Shown piece after piece: positions 1 to 13,100 of a DNA stretch of 64,000 nucleotides. The notes below the pieces were generated by a model, which saw nothing but the letters and a program-made list of their open reading frames with translations, was not told the DNA's origin and made no database searches. Position 1 is the stretch's first letter; every line of letters starts with the position of its first letter. The position numbers were made by a program, and so were the translations under genes. Source of the DNA: Struthio camelus (lineage: Eukaryota; Chordata; Aves; Struthioniformes; Struthionidae); contig NC_090951.1 in assembly GCF_040807025.1 (NCBI RefSeq), forward strand, positions 3,906,001 to 3,970,000, given 5' to 3'.

Positions 1-382
1 GAAACCCTGCAGGCTTCTGCCCCCAGCCCTGAGCCCTTGTTCTGCACAAGATAAACCTGCTTTTGCCTGGATCTGTGTCCCATGTGATGACAAAATGCAA
101 GCGGCTGTCATAGCCAGTCGCTTTGTACAAACGCCGCTTGTATGCTTACGTGATCAGTTGGACTCTTGTAAGAAGCGAGGAGAAATAGGTTTGCTTAGAA
201 ACACTGCATTTGCTCATGTAACAGCCTCCTCCTTGCCAAAACCTAACTCACGGCCAGCTAATGTAGTTAGATTCAGCATCAGTAACCTACTCTCTGGTCC
301 TGGTCGCCCACTTGCTGATCAACAGATGATCTAGCAGCGTGCTTATCTCTGTTTTGGGCACTTCTTGGGTAGGAAGGAGTCT

Positions 383-490
383 CTCATTATAGATTCCCGG
401 TAGAGGCCTGTGGGTTTTCTATAGGGCTGTTGCTTTGAAATTTCACTGGGGCAACAGCCCTATAGAAAATGCATAGGAATCTATAGTGAG
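383..490. repeat. Long inverted repeat (hairpin)
   Basis: An inner pair of perfect 19-base arms at 415-433 (TTTTCTATAGGGCTGTTGC) and 451-469 surrounds a 17-base loop. An outer pair, 383-397 and 476-490, matches at 14 of 15. The arms are separated by 17 bases on the left and 6 on the right. It could be the relic of a palindromic DNA transposon or encode a folded RNA; I do not recognise a family. Confidence 0.9.
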
Positions 491-779
491 AAATAGGACC
501 TAGGGCCTCTGACTGTATTTAGTTAGGGATGTACCTATGCTCAATGGACCAGAGGCCACCAAGTGTGTTGTACCCAGCCCAGGGTGATGCAGAACATTTT
601 GGGGGCCAGGCACGTTGGCAGCCCAGCCGCTTCCCTCTACGGTTGCCGTTAACTCATCTCCAGACTCCTGGCGTTTCCTCTCAGCCCCGCAGGGCCACTG
701 TGCAGCTGGAGCTCTCCTGCTTTTTCACCTTGCCCTTGTGTCCGCACCGGATTTGGATTGATGGGGGCATATAGCGGTG

Positions 780-1140
780 TCCTCACGGGGAACAGCTCGA
801 GTCAGTGCAGCGGGAGCGCGGGGCTCCCTTTTGCAGGGCAGAAAGCTCTGCAAACTGGCAGGGTGCAGGGGGCCAGGGGAAGGCAGTAACAGCGGGGGGG
901 TGAGGGGGGGGAAGACCCCCGCAGCTCAGGTGAACGTGGCTGGGGGGAGCAGCTCCTCCTGCACCTTTCCTGCCCGGTCCGGGAGGTGCACCTTGGTTCG
1001 GCTCGCTCCTGCGCCGGGGGTGGGCAGGAGCCCGGACCCGGGACCCCCCCGCCGCGCCGGGGCCCGGCCGGGCCGTTCCCTTGGCGGCAGCGCCACCTGC
1101 TGCCCGCCCGCGGCCGCGCCGCCGCTCCCCGTCCCATGGG
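780..1140. promoter_or_regulatory. CpG-rich patch
   Basis: G+C and CpG are strongly raised compared with the flanks, and it ends abruptly in a (TTA)n run at 1150-1190. It contains a CTCF-like site. It may be a promoter or enhancer of an unannotated transcript, but no splice donor or reading frame supports a gene. Confidence 0.5.
1086..1104 (-). promoter_or_regulatory. Candidate CTCF site
   Basis: On the minus strand GGCAGCAGGTGGCGCTGCC fits CCASYAGRKGGCRS with one mismatch. It sits at the end of the CpG-rich patch. Confidence 0.5.
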
Positions 1141-1146
1141 GGAATT

Positions 1147-1192
1147 TTTATTTTATTTATTTATTTATTATTATTATTATTATTATTTTGTT
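1147..1192. repeat. (TTTA)n/(TTA)n microsatellite
   Basis: TTTATTTATTTATTATTATT-type simple repeat directly after the CpG patch. Confidence 0.9.
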
Positions 1193-3649
1193 TAAGTTCA
1201 GCGTGTTTTTAAAGCTGGGCTGCTTCCTGCCGTTTTGGCTGGGAGATAGTGTTCATCGCATTGGGATGGGTTTTAAAAGTTTGCTTTTTTCTTTTCCTCC
1301 TGCCTTTGGCGCATCTTCAAATTGATGAAGCGTTGGTGACTGAAAATATCCGATGGGCCTAGCTAATAGGATGCTTCTGGATCAGCTCCGTTCTATGCTC
1401 AGTGCATGTACTGTTCAGGTGGGACAGCTGGGGATACTTATTCTGTGATACTGCAAAGTCTAGTTACGAAGCAGATACTTAGCAATGATGCCCTTGGATG
1501 GACATGGTTACCCAAACTAGCAGAAAACTAGCTATCTTGGAGATCTTACTGGTGGAAACAGACACCTAGAATCTTAAATGGCTATTTGTAAGACCTAAAT
1601 TCTGAGTTTGGTCTCTACTCTTAGCAGGTAAGGGCTCAAATCCATCAAAATAATTAGATACTTGACTTCTCTCTGGAACCCAAGAAGTCTAGGAAATAAA
1701 TACTTTGTACCTATCTACCTTGGGGGATCTGCACCACAGTTCTTTTCACTTTTGAAAAGAAATTTTGATCGATCTATCACTGAAATGCTTTTGGGAGACA
1801 ATGCCTGAACGCTTGTTCACTTTCTATGCATGTTTATAGGAGTAACTGATGCCTGACAGCAATTTTGGCAGGAAGAGAAAGTGTTTGGGGTGCTCCTGCA
1901 GGCTTGCATTTGACGGTGAACAGTGTTCACACATCTATGACTAGAAGTCTTTGCCACCGGGAGTCATCCTCAGGGACATAGTAGATGATGCAGGTGAGCA
2001 TGTGAGCTGGCTGGCTGAAAGAGAAACCCTGATGAGCAAGAGATGCCTAGAGTGCTAATAGCAGCTCTGAAATGATGAGCTGATGTTATTCATAAAAACA
2101 ATTATCAGATTGGCTCAAGAAGTGAGGAAAGGCATGCAGCTCAGTTGTTTTTTTAATTAACTTTTTCCTGCCAGTAATTCATCCTGCTCCACGAGAAACT
2201 AAAATCATAATGTTAATGATAACAGAAGGAATGAAGCTTATCATTACTGATCTTCGGATTCCCTATTGTCACAGGACACTGACCTATCAAAGTACTGATA
2301 AATTTATTAACTCCAGTCTTAAAATAAGTTAAATGTTTCCAAAGGAGAAACAGATCTTTTGGGAAATTTCACTGAGGTAAGTTGCTGCATAGCAAACATG
2401 AACCTTCTCTTCTTGGACACTTCTTACAGATTCTCTGAGTGATCCCAAGAAGCCCAAGGGCCACAGGTTGAAATTCACTGTCACAGGCATAGGTGTCAGA
2501 CAGCAAAAAAAACCCCAGTCGCCTCTGCTTGATCATGGAATGAGATGCTGGGACGCTAGCAGTCCCAACTCACTTCAATAGTTCTTACTTTGGCTCATAA
2601 ATATATGAGCCTGAACACAGTCATTTCTTTATTTAAAGCAGTTGAAAGAACCAGAATGGTAGAGAAAGTGCAGTTCTGTGGCTCAGCTCAACTTCAGGCT
2701 AATTACTGAAAAAATAAGCAAACACACCTGGGAAAGCACGGTATCAGAGCCTGGAAAGCTTTGCAGCAACTTACAGAACCAGGAGTTCACTTGAGGAAGG
2801 GATTGCTACAGCAATCGTGTTCCTGTATAGTGGTAAAGACAAGACCCTGCAGATCAACTACCCCAGTAACCATTTCCTTCAGAGAGATGGAAACACCACA
2901 GTTTGGAGTCTAAGCAGCGCAAGTGCCTGGAAACATTTTGAAGATATGATATCCCTTTGGAAAAACAGCAAGCATTAATCTTGTCTGAAAGATTGACTTC
3001 ATTCGAACAGACTGCTCAAAATTGCTGGGGAGTGATAGCAATGGCTACACTAATGCCTAGAAATGTAGAGGCAGCATTTCATGAATGTTTCCTTCCTTTC
3101 CCTTTCCTTTTCTCTCATCTAATACTCCTACATGTTTGCCTTATTCCCAAATGGAGAAAAAAAAAAATCACCCTAGTTGAACCAGACATGCTCTTGCATG
3201 GGATGGGTGGGCTGTGACACACTTTTAGGTGAGTTGCTAGGCCTTTGAAGGGGACACCTCTTCAAAAAAGCAGCCCAGTGTCACATCTCATGTTCTCATA
3301 GGGTAAGGGGTCTGCAATTTATGTCCTTGGACTGAGGAGAGACTTGCAGCTGGATCACTTGACTAGAAGGCTTTTCTGGAGTATGAGGGGCCATTCGGTC
3401 ATACGCTGCCCAGCCACAGTACAGCACAGTGGCTTTCACTGCTGCGGATCAGGCTGGCTGCCTCCGGCAGGTGTGTGGAGGCAGACGGTCACAGGACAAC
3501 AGTGATGCTGGCGCGTTCCACTGAGGGGCAACGAGATACCCAGCTGGGAGACCAGGTACTTGTCACATAGAAAAATCCAAAGAACACTTCCAGTCCCTTC
3601 TTCTCAGCTGGTTTGCGAAGTGCTGGAAATCACCAGTTGCATCTAGTTT

Positions 3650-3730
3650 ATCGGTAGTCATCTCCACATCTGTAAAATGTGGTTGTCACCAGGGCCACTG
3701 TAGAGATTGACTAGATAGGTCCACATCCTG
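3650..3730 (+). repeat. Possible L2/MIR-like relic
   Basis: CATCTCCACATCTGTAAAATGTGG followed by CCACTGTAGAGATTGACTAGA resembles the 'CATCTGTAAAATGGGG' region of L2/MIR-type repeats. It is short and weak. Confidence 0.35.
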
Positions 3731-6700
3731 AGATCGTTTCTCCCAGTGACTTCAGTGGGATGCCCAGCCCAGAACAATGGCAGGATACATGACCCTAAAC
3801 ATTTCTGCAATGCTTTGAAAGATGAAAAGGAGTGACTTCTATACCTATGTCAATGTAGGGGCAGGCAAACATTTCATGATGTTTATAGCAGACATTGTGG
3901 ACGTTGCACATGAAAACATGGGAAATGGTGCACTCTTCTTGTAGAGAGATTACATTTTATAGATGGCAATGAGGAAATAAAAGCATTCATACCCTTACGT
4001 GAGGTAGGCTCTTTTGTATGTCTGCCTGCCTAATATGGCCACAGTCACAGATGTTTCCTCCATAGCCAGAACTGCCGTATGGGGCTGTTCCTTCTGAGGA
4101 ACTGGGATGAGAGCATTCACACCACATGCTTTTCCTCCCTCTCCTCTGCCCTTGCTGCAGTTGTAGAAAAATACGCAGTGCCAATGCTAGACTTTTTTTT
4201 TAAATGGAAAGATTCTCCTAAAAACATTTGTTTCTCCCTTTGGAGCACTAGAAGATGATGAAATAAAAAAAATGACAGGACTTCAAGCCAATACTTAACC
4301 ATGCCTTTCCACAGATATTTTACTAGTCTACAACGATAACGAGCTAAATCCTGTGTCCTTAGATTGCTTTCTGGAAGGGATTGGGGAATCACGTGAGTGG
4401 AGGCACTGGAGGGCTGGATGGAGACCTGCCTTTGCAAAACAGAATCAGGCTTTACTGTCTTCCCACCCCAATGTTGAGATTTTTTTTTTCTCCATCTCCA
4501 TGGAAACAAAAAATCTCTGACTCTTGTCACTCAGAGAAGACTGCACAGCAACATGGCTTGTTTACTCGCTGTTTTTTTTTTGGTGGATTGAAGCTGTGTG
4601 GCCTTGTCCTTGTTCCAGGAAATGCATGGACATAGCTGTCTGAAGGAAAACCCTAATGATTGTATAGTTTTTAATGCTCAGTGGCAGTTAGCCACTTTGC
4701 TTTTATTGTTAGCAGATTACAATGTTGCCTCACTGTTCTGTGCCACACACCATGCTATGACTAACATCATTCAACAAAAGAAAATCCGCTCTAAAGTGAC
4801 CATGATCTAAAACCTAATGGATCTGGTAGAGGCTCCATTCATTCGATACTATGTTTTCTCCTAGCACCTCCCACAAATGGCGATAAGAGGATAAGTGGAA
4901 GGGCAGAATGATTCTGGGAAACACAGATGCTCGATGCAACACTTAGGGTGGCCATGCTCTTTACCCTCTTAGGTGCCTTGAAAATCAAGCTGACCAGCCT
5001 CAGTTGTTGTTCAGCATCTTTCCCCAATGAACCTTCCAAAAAAGGGGCATGAAACAACATCCTAACTTGTTTGTGCCATGAAAGGAGCTGGAAAGAATGC
5101 ATCAAACCACATGACACGCTAGGACATCAGGCTGCAGAGAGAATAGAAAGACCTCATTTTTAATTACTTCTAAACAAAGTTGGCTCAGAAAAGTATTTCT
5201 CATTGTACTGCTGAATTCTTCTTCTCATCACACAGTAGTGAAACACAGCCTCTTCTGTTGCTGCAAGTGAACTGAAATCAAGTTATGAGGGATCACTTCA
5301 TTTCCTAGTAAACACAGATTACCATATCACAAGCATTTTAAACTTCCCTGCAGTGTCCAGGCCCTTCTTTGTCATCTTGGATGTTTTTATCATGGGAGTC
5401 TTAAGAAGCATGGATGTCCTACTGTCTTTACTGAGTGCTTAAAGATATTTTCTCCCTATTGCTCTGGGCATAAGCAGTCATAGAAAAGCAATTAGAGAGC
5501 TGTCTTGAAGCACCGAGGCCTCTGAAGTCCCAGGCTAGTGCTTCAGTCACAACAAGCAGGTAAAGTATGGGCCACTGTCTGCCTGAGATGAGGCAAAAAC
5601 TGTACCCGTGCATACATAGCCAAGTTCAACCCAGGCTCTAGCTGCAGAATGACAAATACAACTGGCACAAAATGAAGAGTTATCACTACAGTAAAGGTTC
5701 TCATCTTTAAAGCCTGTTAATTTAAACTGTAAACTCTTTACAGCGTGGAATTTCTAGTTTGGTTGTTGGTAAAACATTTTGCATGGTCCAGTCAGAGCCA
5801 GAGTAAAACACAAGCAGGCTTCAGTTCCTCAAATTTCATCAAGAGATCAGCGTCTAAGGATTCACCAAGTATTACATTTCATTTGTGTGGATTCAGAGGA
5901 AAGTCATAATGACTCAAGTATAACTGATGTCTTCCTGAGCATGCAGAGAGCCTGAAACAACAGATCTAACAGATGCAAACTGCCCCATTCACTTTTTCTT
6001 CAAAATTTGCTCTCTCCCTCAAGTAGGAACGTGGTCAGCCCGCAAGAAAAAAATCCACATCACACAGCTAACAAAGCCAGAAAACCAAGTAGTAGTGTGC
6101 CTCCAGCAGTCTTGTATTATTTCATTAAATAACAATTTAGCATCTTGCATTGTAACGAGCAACTTTACAAAAAAGCAGTAAGGGCCCCATTCTTGCCCTG
6201 GCTTCCCTTGCTGTCCAAGACAAAAAAAAATCTCATTGACTTTCAAGCGTGCAAGGGTCAAAGTCCTACTAAAATGTGTAAATACATGATGTATTTCAGA
6301 AAGCATGAGGTACATCATCTCCCTCACACAAAAGCTTACAGACCAGCTTTGATGCACATCCTGTGTGGCTTTTTTTTTTTTTTTTTTTAAACAGAACTTA
6401 GGTTCCTACAACATCGATTCTTGTTTTCACTGTGTGAATCCTATAGCAACCCATATGTGGCAGAATATTCTTTATGGCTTGTCATCTTTAAAAGGAAGAT
6501 GGTATGTTCTTGAGTCATATTTGCTAAGAAAAAAAACCTAATGAAACCAAGCAGGCTGACATAAACAAGTAGGTCACAGTAAGGATTTTAGGGCAGTCTA
6601 ATCTTCTGATTTCTGAGGACTAGTGTTTTGTCTTCACGTAACTTCACAACTTCTCATTACTAACCTTATGCAAAAGCTCTGAACCATGGAGAACTTTCTG

Positions 6701-7939
6701 CAGCTTCAGGCTTTATCTTCAACAGCTGCCTGTACTAATTCCTTTCCTGAAGATTGCTGCTCTTGAAGCAGAGATGACAGAAAAACTTGTACCTGCACCT
6801 CAGTTGCTACTGATTAGCTGAAACTGCTGACACAGATGGGTTTGCAACAGGCTGCCAAACTGACCTGGAGCAGCTGCTATCTTGAATTAAGAACCCATTT
6901 TAATGGCTTCAAGATGGCAAGGCCCAAAGGATGTTACATTTATTAACAACCTGAATCAAAAATGACTGCTTAAGTTGGAAAGACAATATCGTAGCATCAG
7001 TAGCATTATTCCAGTCCATGCAAAGTGCTAATGAATAGTCTGTTAACTTAAGTTTGTGGCAATTATTATTATTATTTTTTTCCCCCCTGAAGCATACCTT
7101 TGTCTAGTTAATATCTTTCCAGCAGCCTGATTTGGACTGTTAATTACCTACTAGGAAGGTAACAAGATACTACTTATTACTGTGAAATCTGGCCTTGCAA
7201 CACACAAGATGGAAAAAAAGTGACTTAGACACAAATCTAGCATAACTCATGTTACACGTTGAACACGGAACCAAAACTGCGAAGAGAAAAAGCATCAAGA
7301 GAAGCTAGATCCAGCTATGTTTGTCCAAACAAAACTGGCGACCTACGGCATATGATGTTGAGAGCAAAGTAAAGAGATGCAACACTAGTATGTGCATGAT
7401 AACCTTATATTAGCAGAAGACCAGACTAAATTCCTCTGTTTCACTGCTTTTAGAGGTTCGTTGATCTTAAACTATGTGTTGTGGCTTCTGGCAATCAAAA
7501 CTCAGACTTGCCACAGTACCAGGATTAGCAGGAAGAAAATTGCTAAAGTACTTTCAAATATGTATTTACATATAAATGCAAAGTACTTCTCACTTATGAA
7601 TTTCCTTTGACTAGTTCTGCCTCAGTAAAAAACACAAAGCCATTCTCTCCAGTGGTCAACAGTGGTTATTCTTATCTGTATTGAAACTTTAGGCATTAAG
7701 AAAGGAAATAAGACAGCATAAGGAATTCCTGCAAATATGATCAGAGCAGGCTGGTTCAATCTGCAATACAACAGGGGAAGTTTGAGATGATGGAAATTTT
7801 CATTAGCAGAATAACTACTTTTTAACTGGTCATTCTTGGGCATCTTCGCCAGAGCATGCAGTATTATAAGAATCAAAGAGCATACCAAATGACCATGTTA
7901 TTTCATTTGCAGTCATTTGGAGAAGGGGTGATGTCTGGG

Positions 7940-7965
7940 TTTTTTTTTTTTTTTTTTTTTTTTTT
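7940..7965. repeat. Poly-T run (about 26-29 T)
   Basis: A long T homopolymer lies in the left intergenic region, with no flanking SINE or retrocopy that I can recognise. Confidence 0.9.
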
Positions 7966-9661
7966 GCTTTTCCTTTCTCTACTTTTTAAGCTTATGCTGT
8001 AATAAGTCTGTTCAAGTGGTAACATAACCCGACTCAGCCATGAAGTGCACAACTGCTGAAACAAGATAGAGGACTCTGCAGTGCTTATGTTTGATAAGTT
8101 ATACTGAAAATAATTTTGAGCTGGAAGAAAAGAGAGCATTTGAGAACATAGCAGTACTTCCTGAGAAGGCCCTCCCCTTTGTTGACCTTACAAGAAGTTG
8201 AAGCAATGCTTTGCTTGAGCTGCTGTGCCCAGAGCACATGATAACGCTGAGAACATTTTATTTAATACTGTACGAAATGTCTGACCCTTGAGGCATAATA
8301 ACGTGCTTAAAATATACTTAACAGTACCCTCTGACTAAAAAAAATGTTTCCAACTCATACTTAAAAAAAAATCCATTTAGATGCTTATTTTGACTGTGCG
8401 CCCAGCATCAATGGCAAAAGTGCTTCTGTTTAGAAAGGATGGTTCAGCCAAAATTCAACTTGTTTTTCAGGAATAAGGAACTGAAGAAAAAAATATAATA
8501 AAAGCCATACCAAATAAATCATCATTCAGCTTTACTTTGTAAGTGAATAATCATGTGCGTGCAAGTCTTGCTGTTCAAGCTAGCACTTTCCTATAAAGAA
8601 AACTTTCCGGTGCTGCTGCTCTCTAACACTCACCACCCTCTGATGTTGTGGGTGCAGAAAGACCACATTGGTAGTCAAAGGCACAACACGAATAAGCTCT
8701 GCTACTCTCTCCAGTAACTTTTCAAACTCCTCAGTACCTGACTAGTCACCAGCAAGTTTTGACCATGGTCTGTCTGCTTTTCATTTCTGCTGCAATAATT
8801 ACATTAACGTAATTTCACTAAGGCAATGGAGTTGCACCAAACTATAGGAGACAACAATCAGGACAAATATCTAGCTTTTAAGTCTATACATCCAGGAAAG
8901 AGGCACCTAAAGCATTTTGGGGAAAGGTAGGGAATAAAAATTGGTATTTGCTTTCATCTCCCAGACTGAAATAAGGTTTAGAGAGGGTTGAATTAACACA
9001 AGAAACCTGAGAAGGGGCTACCCTCTTTTCCACCTGATGTTAGTAGCTATTACAGGACTCAGTGGCTGAGCCATGTAGAAATAATATTTCAGAATGTTTC
9101 TTCAAGAGCACAAAAATGGGAATCTCCTTCCTCATTTTTATTAAAAAAAAAAAAAGTTGAGAACTTCTAAAAGGCAAAATCCATTTCTCAGCAAGCAAAA
9201 TTGTAATCCTTCAAATAGCTTTTCAGCTGTTGACTTTTGAACTCACAGCTACAAATTTGCAAGTACACTCTGTAGGTGACAAGAGATAACCATCTCACTA
9301 CATGTGGCTGCACATGGCTACCAAAGGGCATGGTTTTCATCCAGGCTTAACAAATGAGCACAGAAAACAGCAAAGCAACCCAATGCCAATGGAAAACAAA
9401 AGCACAACATGTGGGTACTTTGTGGATAACTGTTTAGAGAAGCGGCCCTTCTGTCATCCATCCTTGTAAATTCACTTTGGGTATACAACTGCAGAAATTA
9501 GACAGGCAAGTCAGCAGTGATATCTGTGCCTCATTTGTTTGAAAAGTTAGCTTTGTACTTTGTTGTTCAGCCTGCAGAAGTCAGAGGATGTACTAATATC
9601 CTTGAAAATTTAGGTTGGCTTCTCACAAAACAATGAAAACATGTCTTTTTTTTTTTCCTCC

Positions 9662-9667
9662 TTTATT
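9662..9667 (-). terminator. MTHFSD: Candidate MTHFSD poly(A) signal just after the stop
   Basis: AATAAA on the minus strand begins five bases after the TGA. A T/GT-rich stretch suitable as a downstream element lies at about 9620-9642. If used, the 3' UTR would be only tens of bases. A second AATAAA at 9137-9142 could end a longer transcript. Confidence 0.6.
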
Positions 9668-9672
9668 CACGT

Positions 9673-10188
9673 TCACTTCTGACTATTGATTTCTACTTGC
9701 CCTTTGTTTCTCTGATTCTTGGCCAGCTCAACTCGCAAAGTATTACCCCCAAGGCTCAAGCCTTTCAAAGAGGATACAGCACTCTCCGCGGCTGCTTTAT
9801 CCTTGTAATCGAGAAAAGCCCTGTGCTGTGCTCCTTGCCAATTCAGTCGTAAAGGAGTTGCATGGATTTCCCTTAAAACATATTTCAGTTCGCTCACTCT
9901 TGTACTGGGAGGTATATTCCCCACATACACAGTAGTAAGCACGCCAGATCCCTCTAATCTGGGACTTAAAGAATTGCTTTCAACATATTGTTGTTTTAGT
10001 TGAGCTGAGCCCGTTGCAGCCTGCGGTCTTGTATTTTCAGCCGTTGCCTTCTCATTTAACGCTGCTGGTTTGTCAGCATTTGCCAAGCCTGGATGTTCGT
10101 CTTTGAGGGTAACGTCTTTGCCTGCCTGCTTCTCTCTGTATCGAAGACTCTTTAGGATAGGGATTTTTCCCAGCATCTCATAGCTGAC
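9673..10188 (-). CDS. MTHFSD: MTHFSD terminal coding exon (RRM)
   Basis: The acceptor is a T-run ending in TTTTAG. The exon reads [16 protein letters not shown], a Ser/Ala/Gln-rich linker, then the RRM ([20 protein letters not shown] through LRVELAKNQ), and ends QVEINSQK plus TGA. The linker and RRM share one exon. A short Lys/Asn-rich tail follows the RRM. Confidence 0.95.
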   Translation of the reverse strand, partial: VSYEMLGKIPILKSLRYREKQAGKDVTLKDEHPGLANADKPAALNEKATAENTRPQAATGSAQLKQQYVESNSLSPRLEGSGVLTTVYVGNIPPSTRVSELKYVLREIHATPLRLNWQGAQHRAFLDYKDKAAAESAVSSLKGLSLGGNTLRVELAKNQRNKGQVEINSQK

Positions 10189-13100
10189 CTAAAAAAAAAA
10201 AAAAATAAAAAAGTTGAGTTTTCTCTCCTTCTGGAAAAAGGAAAAGACCATCAGGACCACTTTGTACCATAAAAATAGGGGAACCTTATTATATTGTTGC
10301 CACTCGGGACTCTAGAGCATTCAAAACGTTACTAATTGCTGGCCTTAGTTGCTCCCTAAATTGCTCCATTAGTTGCTCTGAAGTTGCTCCCTAAATACAC
10401 AATCTAAGACAAAAAATAAACATTAGTTACTCTTTATGCAAACTGCACAATGTAGATCCAGCAGGAAAAATCAAAACCAAACTCAGAGCTATTAGATTTT
10501 GACATTTATTTATCGGGGTGCGTTCAGATTTGCATTCTCCCTGTTATCCGTTAATATTTGTTTTGACCAAGGGCCTGTGCTCCTGCTCTGGCAAAGTCTT
10601 ACATGCCTACAATTCATCAAACCATCAGGCACTTTCTTTCTGCAGACCTCCTCGCTTTCTTTTCCCCCCCAAAACAGGATATCCCATAGGCTGGGTCATA
10701 CAATGGGGAGGGACCACGGTATTAGCCTGCAGCTGGGGACCATGCTTTCTAGCAGGGCTCCGATGAGTGTGGGCCCAGCTGGGGGCACATTCTCTGGTTG
10801 TGGCACCTCACCACAGCCTCCCTTCTTAACATTTGACTTCATACACCACCCACAGCTGCTCATCAGAGCCCACACCAGTCTGCTGTGTAGGATCACAGAG
10901 CGGGAAAGTGCCCTGACACTATACTTCAAAACTGTGAACCCCCTATCCCTCCACCAGCCCTGGTTCATAAGCAGCTTTTCTGGAAGGGCTCTTCCTCTCA
11001 ACAGCTGAACCCTATCAATCTCAGGCATGAGATGCCCCAGGCTGCACTCCATGACTGGCAGGAAACTCAATGGTTCCCTAGTTAATGTGGTCTAACTCTT
11101 GGCTTGCAGACCGCTGTTGGAAGGAGGAATAATTCATACTTGGCTGCTGGACAGGCAGAACATCCATCAACACAAGACCCAATTCGTAAATTTAGGGAGC
11201 AAAACAGAGCACAGAGAAGAGATGCCCAAGCTAGCAGAGATCAAGTTAGCAGCCCACACAGTGTGAGCACACCACTCTAACAGGGTACTGCACCCAAACT
11301 TACAAGCCACAACTCTCAGCAGGCTGCACAAGCATACCCTGGCTAGAATATGCTTGCATATCTCTTTTTTCCTCAGACTCCCTGAATTCCTGGTTTTACA
11401 ATTACAGTCCGGGTGAGTTTGGATCTAGCTCACCACACAGTATCTAAAATTTAATGATCTTCAGGGAAAGGAGCCCAGTTCTGAAAGTGACTGAAGTAAA
11501 ACAGAAAAGAGGGTACGGGGAACGTTAGGTAAAAGGAAAGCCAGTCAAGAGAAGTTTCTTAAACGTTTCCAGGGCTCCTCTTCTGAGGAGCAAACAGGCA
11601 GGCTTTATTTCAGGCAGAAACTAAATCAAAATATACCTTTACATCAAGTACAGCCTAGCTCCATCTTGTTAATGTAAGATCAAGCAGCAGAACAGAGCTA
11701 ACCAGCATAGGCAGAGTTTGCCACCATTCTGCCACACTGCAGATCCAGAGTCAAGGTGTTTTGAATCAGATCCTTCAAACAAGCAAACTTTATGATTGAG
11801 AATTTCTGTACAAAACTGGCCTGATCTGGCAGCCAGTACAGAGAGGCAAGGACTTCCTCTGGGACTCAGGGAGCCTCAGTGTTCTGAAAGGTACATGCCA
11901 TTTTCAGATTTTGAAGAGTTATTGCTCTACGGACTCTTGGACTGATTTGTTTTTCTCAGCCAAGAATTCAGACGGCTGCGTTTGACAGCAAACTCCCCTT
12001 CCCTGGGCAATACAACATCAAACCAATGGCTGAAGCCATCTTATGTTGTTTTTACTGGCCAACAATTAGGAACATTTGTTGTCCTCTGACAAATTTCTAT
12101 GTGAAATGTAAGCTCTATGCTAATTAAACCAAACAGGAAAAACATTTTTCTATTCTCATGCAACTAATCACTCCTGGGTCCAAAGCACAACCTCAACCTA
12201 TTACCAAGTGCATGTACAGTTCCTTTCATCCTGAAATTAAGCATAGTTCCTGACATACAGACTAGGTGTTTACTTAGAAAGATCAACGCTACCAAGGGTA
12301 AGCCCTCATCACTTTGTAGGCTACGGGAATCAATGAGATGAGCATTGAGAGGCCAGTCAAACTCCAGTCCTTCAAGGACAAACTGAGGAGATGATGTAGG
12401 CAGGCCCAGGGCCAGCATGCTCTCTAACAGAGATTTCAACTGGCCAGGCTTCAACACGGCCTCTCCTCGCACCAAAGCGATCAGCAGTTTCTGACATTAA
12501 AATAAACGGAGCTCTTGGAGCTACTTTTCCAGACTGCCCTGCAAACTCAGGAAGATGCTGTTACAATAGTATATGTGTATCCATAGAAAACTAGTTCATA
12601 TGTCTTATCAAAGCTGAAGTTCTGATCATTAAACAAGACCACAAGGTGAACCTATCATTACTTTAAATTTATCCCTGTGTAGAAATACTAGTAAGTATGA
12701 TATCAAAGAAACAAAGGCAATTGATTTGGCACTCAGATTTGTTTGCAATGGAAAATACTCTGTTTAAAAAAAAAAAAAAAGAGAGAAGAAAACATCCTAC
12801 ATCAGATAAGTTCCTACACTGTCAATCAGCATCTTTCTGACAGAAAAAGAGATAGAGGATTTTGCCTTAAGGGCTGTTTTCACTGGGGTCTATAACAATC
12901 TTTCAGCTGGGTGAAAGCTTTCAAACCCTTTCAAACCCCTGTTTTATCTTTTTCCTCTAACTTTTATGGCAAGGAAAGGCAGGAACAGTTTGGAATTTCA
13001 GAGTACCATTTCAACAAACCAACTCACCACCTTTTTGGGGTTGCAGGGGGTGGGAGACAAAAGGGCAAAGGGGGCAGCGGGTAGCACAGGAGAGGAAAAA

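Larger units (their letters stand above)
1..9661. other. Left intergenic region (FOXF1-MTHFSD interval)
   Basis: No open frame here shows a recognisable domain, and none exceeds 182 codons. The longest is low-complexity translation of the CpG patch. By conserved synteny this would be DNA between FOXF1 (outside the window) and the 3' end of MTHFSD. It is mostly AT-rich single-copy sequence. Confidence 0.75.

Noticed and set aside
1..9661. Expected FOXF1 on the left
   Set aside because: No forkhead-encoding frame or FOXF1-like sequence is present; by synteny it should lie outside the window.
10499..11070. Overlapping 169- and 124-codon frames in MTHFSD intron 7
   Set aside because: No recognisable domain, no splice logic, and both strands are open at once, so it is most likely chance.
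12164..12475. 103-codon minus-strand frame in MTHFSD intron 7
   Set aside because: It has the same strand as the gene but is not needed for the family protein. No homology is recognised, so I do not call it an exon.
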